NCBI GenBank assembly: GCA_023417285.1
Contig: JAEZFR010000588.1
Location: 1-9,841, forward strand
Source of the DNA: Bacillota bacterium
GTDB lineage: Bacteria > Bacillota > Clostridia > Acetivibrionales > DSM-1351
DNA: 9,841 nt
Reading direction: 5' to 3'
Shown: positions 6,932 to 9,841 of the stretch, piece by piece
Layout: each line of letters starts with the position of its first letter
Numbering within the stretch: position 1 is the stretch's first letter
The notes under the pieces: model-generated
Told to the model about the DNA's origin: nothing
Databases searched by the model: none
Seen by the model: only the letters and a program-made list of their open reading frames with translations
Program-made: the position numbers and the translations under genes

Positions 6932-6947
6932 GTTGCATTTGAAAAAC
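6932..6947. promoter_or_regulatory. Degenerate copy of the hcp operator in the regulator leader
   Basis: GTTGCATTTG (6932-6941) is identical over ten bases to the hcp upstream palindrome; the right half is degraded (GAAAAAC in place of GCAAC). It lies just upstream of the regulator's ribosome site and downstream of its possible -10 box, a position that fits repression or simple autoregulation rather than activation. Weak dyad, but the match with the hcp site is notable. Confidence 0.45.
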
Positions 6948-6957
6948 GATTATATAT

Positions 6958-6973
6958 GTATAATTCATTATAC
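6958..6973. promoter_or_regulatory. Palindrome with -10-like box upstream of the regulator gene
   Basis: GTATAAT-TC-ATTATAC is a perfect dyad with 7-bp arms and a 2-base centre, about 40 bases upstream of the regulator start. On the minus strand it contains TATAAT (6972-6967), a plausible -10 box, but no good -35 lies 17 bases away. In such AT-rich DNA it may be a promoter element, an operator overlapping one, or chance. Confidence 0.35.
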
Positions 6974-6995
6974 CTTTAATATACCTATTATGCAT

Positions 6996-7037
6996 AAAAA
7001 ACTAACAGCAGCTCCTAATAAAATGCTAGGAGCTGCT
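6996..7037 (-). terminator. Rho-independent terminator of hcp
   Basis: On the minus strand an 11-bp perfect stem (7037-7027 with 7017-7007) around a 9-base loop is followed, after five bases, by six T (7001-6996). It lies past the hcp stop and the tandem repeats and before the regulator gene, so hcp is probably a single-gene transcript with the repeats in its 3' untranslated region. Confidence 0.8.
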
Positions 7038-7170
7038 AATTTTCTGAAAATCGTTTCTTCATAAATAATACTAATTTTCTGGAATCGTTTCTTCAGAAGT
7101 AATACTAATTTTCTGGAATCATTCTTCAGAAATAATACTAAATTGTCTGAGCATTTATTTCATGAATAAT
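7036..7170. repeat. 33-35-bp tandem repeats between hcp and its terminator
   Basis: Three close copies lie head to tail at 7036-7070, 7071-7104 and 7105-7137 (35, 34 and 33 bases), each beginning CTAATTTTCTG and ending in an AATA-rich tail. A fourth, clearly diverged copy (about 7138-7170) covers the hcp stop and its last codons. Copies 2 and 3 hold a small inverted repeat, TTCTG(G)AA with TTCAGAA; copy 1 has one mismatch there. There are no unique spacers, so it is not a CRISPR array. The array probably grew by tandem duplication from the 3' end of hcp (inference). Confidence 0.85.
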
Positions 7171-8783
7171 TCGATATCGCTATCAACAGTACCTATTCCT
7201 GATATTCCAAAGGTTTCAACAAGAACCTTTGCAACGTTTGGGGAAAGGAATGCCGGTAGAGTTGGTCCTAAATGGATATTCTTTACACCTAGATATAGTA
7301 AAGCCAATAGCACGATTACCGCTTTTTGCTCATACCAGGCAATATTATAAGCAATAGGAAGCTCATTGATATCATCAAGCCCAAATACTTCCTTTAATTT
7401 TAGTGCTATCACTGCTAGTGAGTATGAATCATTACATTGTCCTGCATCCAGAACCCTTGGAATACCACCTATGTCACCAAGATTGAGCTTATTATATTTA
7501 TATTTTGCACATCCGGCAGTGAGAATTACAGTATCACTTGGCAGCTTCTGTGCAAATTCAGTATAATAATCTCTTGATTTCATTCTGCCGTCACAGCCTG
7601 CCATTACAAAGAACTTCTTTATGGCACCCGATTTAACAGCATCAATAACCTTGTCAGCCAAGGCTAGGACCTGAGCATGAGCAAAACCACCAACTATTGC
7701 GCCTTTTTCAATTTCAATTGGAGGTTGGCATGTTTTAGCCATTTCGATAATTGCGCTAAAATCCTTTTTACCGTTTTCGTCAGCTTCAATATGTGTACAT
7801 CCGGGATAGCCTGATGCACCTGTAGTGAATATTCTGTCCCTAATTGTCTCGCTCTTTGGAGGCACTATACAGTTAGTGGTGAAGAGTATTGGTCCATTAA
7901 AGGATTGGAATTCCTCCAACTGCTTCCACCATGCATTACCGTAATTTCCTACAAAGTTCTCGTATTTTTTAAAGAATGGATAGTAATGCGCAGGCAGCAT
8001 TTCACTATGGGTATATACATCAACACCTGTGCCCTGCGTTTGTTCAAGCAACTCCTCTAGATCTTTTAGGTCATGGCCAGAAATCAAAATACCAGGATTG
8101 TTACGAACTCCGATATTAACACTTGTAATCTCAGGGTTTCCATACTTAGAGGTGTTTGCCTCGTCCAATAGTGCCATTGTTCTGACACCAAATTCACCTG
8201 TTTTTAATGTAAGTGCAACAAGCTCGTCAGCTGTTAATTGGTCATTTAAAGTTGCTGCCATTGCTTTATAGATAAATTTAAATATTTGCGTATCTTCTTT
8301 ACCCAGATTGAATGCGTGGTGAGCATATGCTGACATACCCTTTATTCCGTAAGTAATGAGCTCTCTTAATGATCTGATATCCTCGTTTTCTGTTGAGAGA
8401 ACACCAATTTTTGAGCCCTTTTCAAGCATTGATGCTCTATCTGTTACTTCAAATAAAGCAGCGTCGCCAAATGTCACACCGGACACCTTTTGGCGTAATT
8501 CATTTCTATGTGTGAGCATTAATCTTATCTGATTTTCTACTGCTGACTCATCAAAGTTTGCGTTGGTTATGGTAATAAATAAACTCTTGATAACTGCATG
8601 ATTTACTATATCTGTCTCATTAACATTAAGCTTTCCTTTTACTACAATCTCTGAAATACCCTTAACGGTATAAATCAATAAGTCTTGGAGTTTTGCAACC
8701 TCCTCATTTTTTCCGCAAACCCCCTTAAGCTGGCAGCCAACCCCCTTTGCTGTCTCCTGACACTGATAACAAAACATACTCAT
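7155..8783 (-). CDS. hcp: Hydroxylamine reductase / hybrid-cluster protein (class I)
   Basis: Cytoplasmic iron-sulfur protein of 542 residues; the family reduces hydroxylamine in vitro and acts in NO and nitrosative-stress metabolism. The N-terminal cysteines C5-X2-C8-X8-C17-X5-C23 match the class I spacing of strict anaerobes, expected to hold a [4Fe-4S] cluster. All hybrid-cluster ligands can be placed by comparison with Desulfovibrio Hcp: His237 (GHDL), Glu261 (HSEMLPAH), Cys305 (TTNC), Cys397 (AGCDGR, the persulfide position), Cys425 (TAGC), Cys450 (GQC), Glu485 and Lys487 (WYEQK). The protein is complete, with no class III-type internal deletion, and should be active. The start is ATG 8783, six bases after AGGAGG (8795-8790); upstream in-frame codons to 8816 precede that site and are rejected. 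No hcr-type reductase gene is adjacent, so the electron donor is unknown. Control is probably by the site at 8892-8905. Confidence 0.96.
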   Translation of the reverse strand: MSMFCYQCQETAKGVGCQLKGVCGKNEEVAKLQDLLIYTVKGISEIVVKGKLNVNETDIVNHAVIKSLFITITNANFDESAVENQIRLMLTHRNELRQKVSGVTFGDAALFEVTDRASMLEKGSKIGVLSTENEDIRSLRELITYGIKGMSAYAHHAFNLGKEDTQIFKFIYKAMAATLNDQLTADELVALTLKTGEFGVRTMALLDEANTSKYGNPEITSVNIGVRNNPGILISGHDLKDLEELLEQTQGTGVDVYTHSEMLPAHYYPFFKKYENFVGNYGNAWWKQLEEFQSFNGPILFTTNCIVPPKSETIRDRIFTTGASGYPGCTHIEADENGKKDFSAIIEMAKTCQPPIEIEKGAIVGGFAHAQVLALADKVIDAVKSGAIKKFFVMAGCDGRMKSRDYYTEFAQKLPSDTVILTAGCAKYKYNKLNLGDIGGIPRVLDAGQCNDSYSLAVIALKLKEVFGLDDINELPIAYNIAWYEQKAVIVLLALLYLGVKNIHLGPTLPAFLSPNVAKVLVETFGISGIGTVDSDIELFMK

Positions 8784-8863
8784 AATAATCCTCCTTTTTT
8801 TTGAGCAATACTGCAATTAATAGCAGACATTACTCTGCAAAATTTATTAATATATTTGTATTT

Positions 8864-8892
8864 ATTATAATTTTTTCCAGTGAAGATGTCGG
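8864..8892 (-). promoter_or_regulatory. Predicted hcp promoter
   Basis: On the minus strand, -35 CCGACA (8892-8887, four of six consensus bases) and -10 TATAAT (8869-8864, perfect) are separated by exactly 17 bp. This predicts a start near 8857 and a leader of about 74 nt, which contains a small GCAGA/TCTGC hairpin (8823-8838). The weak -35 fits an activator-dependent promoter. Confidence 0.65.
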
Positions 8893-8905
8893 TTGCATTT
8901 GCAAC
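8892..8905. promoter_or_regulatory. Palindromic operator upstream of hcp, Crp/Fnr-type position
   Basis: GTTGCA-TT-TGCAAC is a perfect dyad. Its centre (8898/8899) falls 41.5 bases upstream of the predicted hcp start, and one end touches the -35 hexamer. Crp/Fnr activators bind at -41.5 at class II promoters. The same ten bases GTTGCATTTG recur in the leader of the neighbouring Crp/Fnr regulator gene. The DNA-binding protein is inferred, not shown. Confidence 0.65.
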
Positions 8906-8986
8906 AATATTAAAAGATTATTAAAAAAACAAAATAATCTCCGTATTTAACAGCAAACATTTGATGGCAGAAATCAATGGGTGGAC

Positions 8987-9015
8987 TTGTAATGCCAGCC
9001 CTTAGAATATAGAAT
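8987..9015 (+). promoter_or_regulatory. Candidate promoter of the helicase gene
   Basis: TTGTAA (8987-8992) and TAGAAT (9010-9015) are spaced by 17 bp, with four and five of six consensus bases, giving a start near 9022 and a leader of about 73 nt. An overlapping TATAAA (9015-9020) is an alternative -10. AT-rich context makes chance matches common. Confidence 0.4.
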
Positions 9016-9094
9016 ATAAAAGAGAATACTATAGGCAGATAAGAATGTATCGGTAGAAAAAAATAATAAAAGATATTTAGGATAAGGTAATTAA

Positions 9095-9841
9095 ATGACA
9101 AACTCTAACTTTTATCAATATAACCTCAGTGAGGAGGTTCATCGCGCAATAGCATTATTGGGGTATAATAATCCATCACAAGTGCAACAACAAGTTATTC
9201 CTGAATTACTGGATAACAGGGATATAATAGTAAAATCCAGAACAGGTAGCGGGAAAACTGCCGCATTTGGCATACCCATAACAGAGCTTACTGATTGGAT
9301 GGAGAATAAGCCGCAGGCATTGGTGCTTACTCCTACAAGAGAGCTTGCAATGCAGGTAAGAGAGGATATTTTCAACATAGGCAGATTTAAAAGACTAAAG
9401 GTAGCAGCTGTGTTTGGTAAGTCTCCTTTTCATATACAGGAAAAAGAGCTCAAGCAGAAAACTCATGTAGTTGTAGGTACTCCTGGGAGGATTATTGACC
9501 ACATTGAAAGAGGAACAATAGACCTGTCTAACATAAGATACCTAGTTATTGATGAGGCTGATGAAATGCTCAATATGGGTTTTATAGAGCAGGTGGAGAC
9601 AATTATTTCAAGCTTACCACGAAAGCGGACCACAGTACTACTTTCAGCTACAATGCCTACTGATATTGAATTATTATGTAGCAAATATATGAACAATGCA
9701 GTTCGAATTGAGATAGAGGAGCAAAATTCAACTTCTAATAATATATTTCAGCAACGTATACAAACCAATAAATCCGAAAAGCTTCAGCTGCTAAAGGATA
9801 TTTTGACAGTAGAGAACCCTGATAGTTGCATTGTTTTCTGC
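9095..9841 (+). CDS. dbpA: DEAD-box ATP-dependent RNA helicase, DbpA/YxiN type, 3' truncated
   Basis: The frame runs open from ATG 9095 to the right edge: 249 residues, covering the first RecA-like domain and the start of the second. In order: Q-motif region around PSQVQ (27-31), motif I SRTGSGKT (48-55), Ia PTREL (80-84), Ib TPGR (129-132), motif II DEAD (153-156), and motif III SAT (184-186). The visible end, ENPDSCIVFC, is motif IV of domain 2. Sequences such as NIGRFKR, AVFGKS, VVVGTPGRIIDHIERG and DEADEMLNMGFIEQVE are very like Bacillus YxiN/DbpA, which acts on 23S rRNA hairpin 92 during 50S ribosome assembly through a C-terminal RNA-binding domain. That domain would lie beyond the window, so the assignment rests on the core only. 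AAGG (9084-9087) seven bases before the ATG is a modest ribosome site. It is transcribed divergently from hcp. Confidence 0.9.
   Translation, partial: MTNSNFYQYNLSEEVHRAIALLGYNNPSQVQQQVIPELLDNRDIIVKSRTGSGKTAAFGIPITELTDWMENKPQALVLTPTRELAMQVREDIFNIGRFKRLKVAAVFGKSPFHIQEKELKQKTHVVVGTPGRIIDHIERGTIDLSNIRYLVIDEADEMLNMGFIEQVETIISSLPRKRTTVLLSATMPTDIELLCSKYMNNAVRIEIEEQNSTSNNIFQQRIQTNKSEKLQLLKDILTVENPDSCIVFC

Larger units (their letters stand above)
8784..9094. other. Divergent control region between hcp and the helicase gene
   Basis: The 311-bp non-coding stretch holds the hcp ribosome site, leader and promoter (to 8892), the palindromic operator, an 8-bp inverted repeat AGATTATT/AATAATCT (8915-8922 and 8933-8940) with no T-run after it, and the candidate helicase promoter and leader. 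A 63-codon hydrophobic minus-strand frame crosses it but lacks a ribosome site and overlaps the helicase start, so no gene is called here. Confidence 0.7.

Noticed and set aside
7036..7170. CRISPR-like array
   Set aside because: Units are contiguous with no unique spacers and no cas genes are present; it is a tandem repeat.
8784..8816. Upstream in-frame extension of hcp
   Set aside because: It would place the start before the AGGAGG site; family proteins begin just before the first cysteine pair, as with ATG 8783.
8915..8940. AGATTATT/AATAATCT hairpin as a terminator or operator
   Set aside because: All-AT-rich arms, no T-run after it, and not repeated elsewhere; chance is likely in this composition.
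8910..9101. 63-codon hydrophobic minus-strand frame upstream of hcp
   Set aside because: TTG start with no ribosome site, and it crosses the helicase start and promoter region; composition follows from AT-rich DNA.

Overview
The window reads as low-GC chromosomal DNA of an anaerobic Firmicute, most likely class Clostridia (a Ruminiclostridium/Clostridium-like organism). This rests on AT-rich coding sequence, strong AGGAGG-type ribosome sites, a lipoprotein solute-binding protein, an anaerobe-type class I hybrid-cluster protein and a Bacillus/Clostridium-like DbpA helicase. The genus is inference.

Left part (1-6067, + strand): a sugar-furanose ABC transporter of the YtfQ/YtfR/YtfT/YjfF type. 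A first YtfQ-like binding protein, cut by the left edge, ends at 955 and is closed by its own terminator (966-999). After a 242-bp spacer comes a second, divergent YtfQ-like lipoprotein (1198-2184). A long intercistronic stem-loop (2253-2309) follows, then the double ATPase YtfR and two permeases, YtfT and YjfF, which overlap or nearly abut. The stem-loop sits where the abundant binding protein gives way to the less abundant membrane machinery. The separately terminated first binding protein could be an alternative-specificity receptor or the receptor of a sensory system encoded upstream; its role is open.

Middle (6068-6257): a 25-bp perfect direct repeat and a 15-bp perfect hairpin that probably terminates the ytf operon, facing a convergent regulator gene.

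Right part, - strand: a Crp/Fnr-family regulator (6258-6917) downstream of hcp (7155-8783), which encodes the hybrid-cluster protein of nitrosative-stress defence. Between them lie a terminator for hcp and an array of 33-35-bp tandem repeats whose last, degenerate copy runs into the hcp stop codon. Upstream of hcp is a perfect palindrome (8892-8905) centred at -41.5 from a well-formed predicted promoter, the classical class II site for a Crp/Fnr activator. Ten bases of the same site recur just upstream of the regulator's own ribosome site. Together these suggest an HcpR-like NO/nitrite-responsive circuit.

Far right, + strand: the start of a DEAD-box RNA helicase (DbpA/YxiN type) running off the window, with a candidate promoter and a 5' leader of about 70 nt. 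I see no IS element, phage gene, CRISPR array, tRNA or rRNA. The gene content is ordinary; the points of interest are regulatory and repeat structures.
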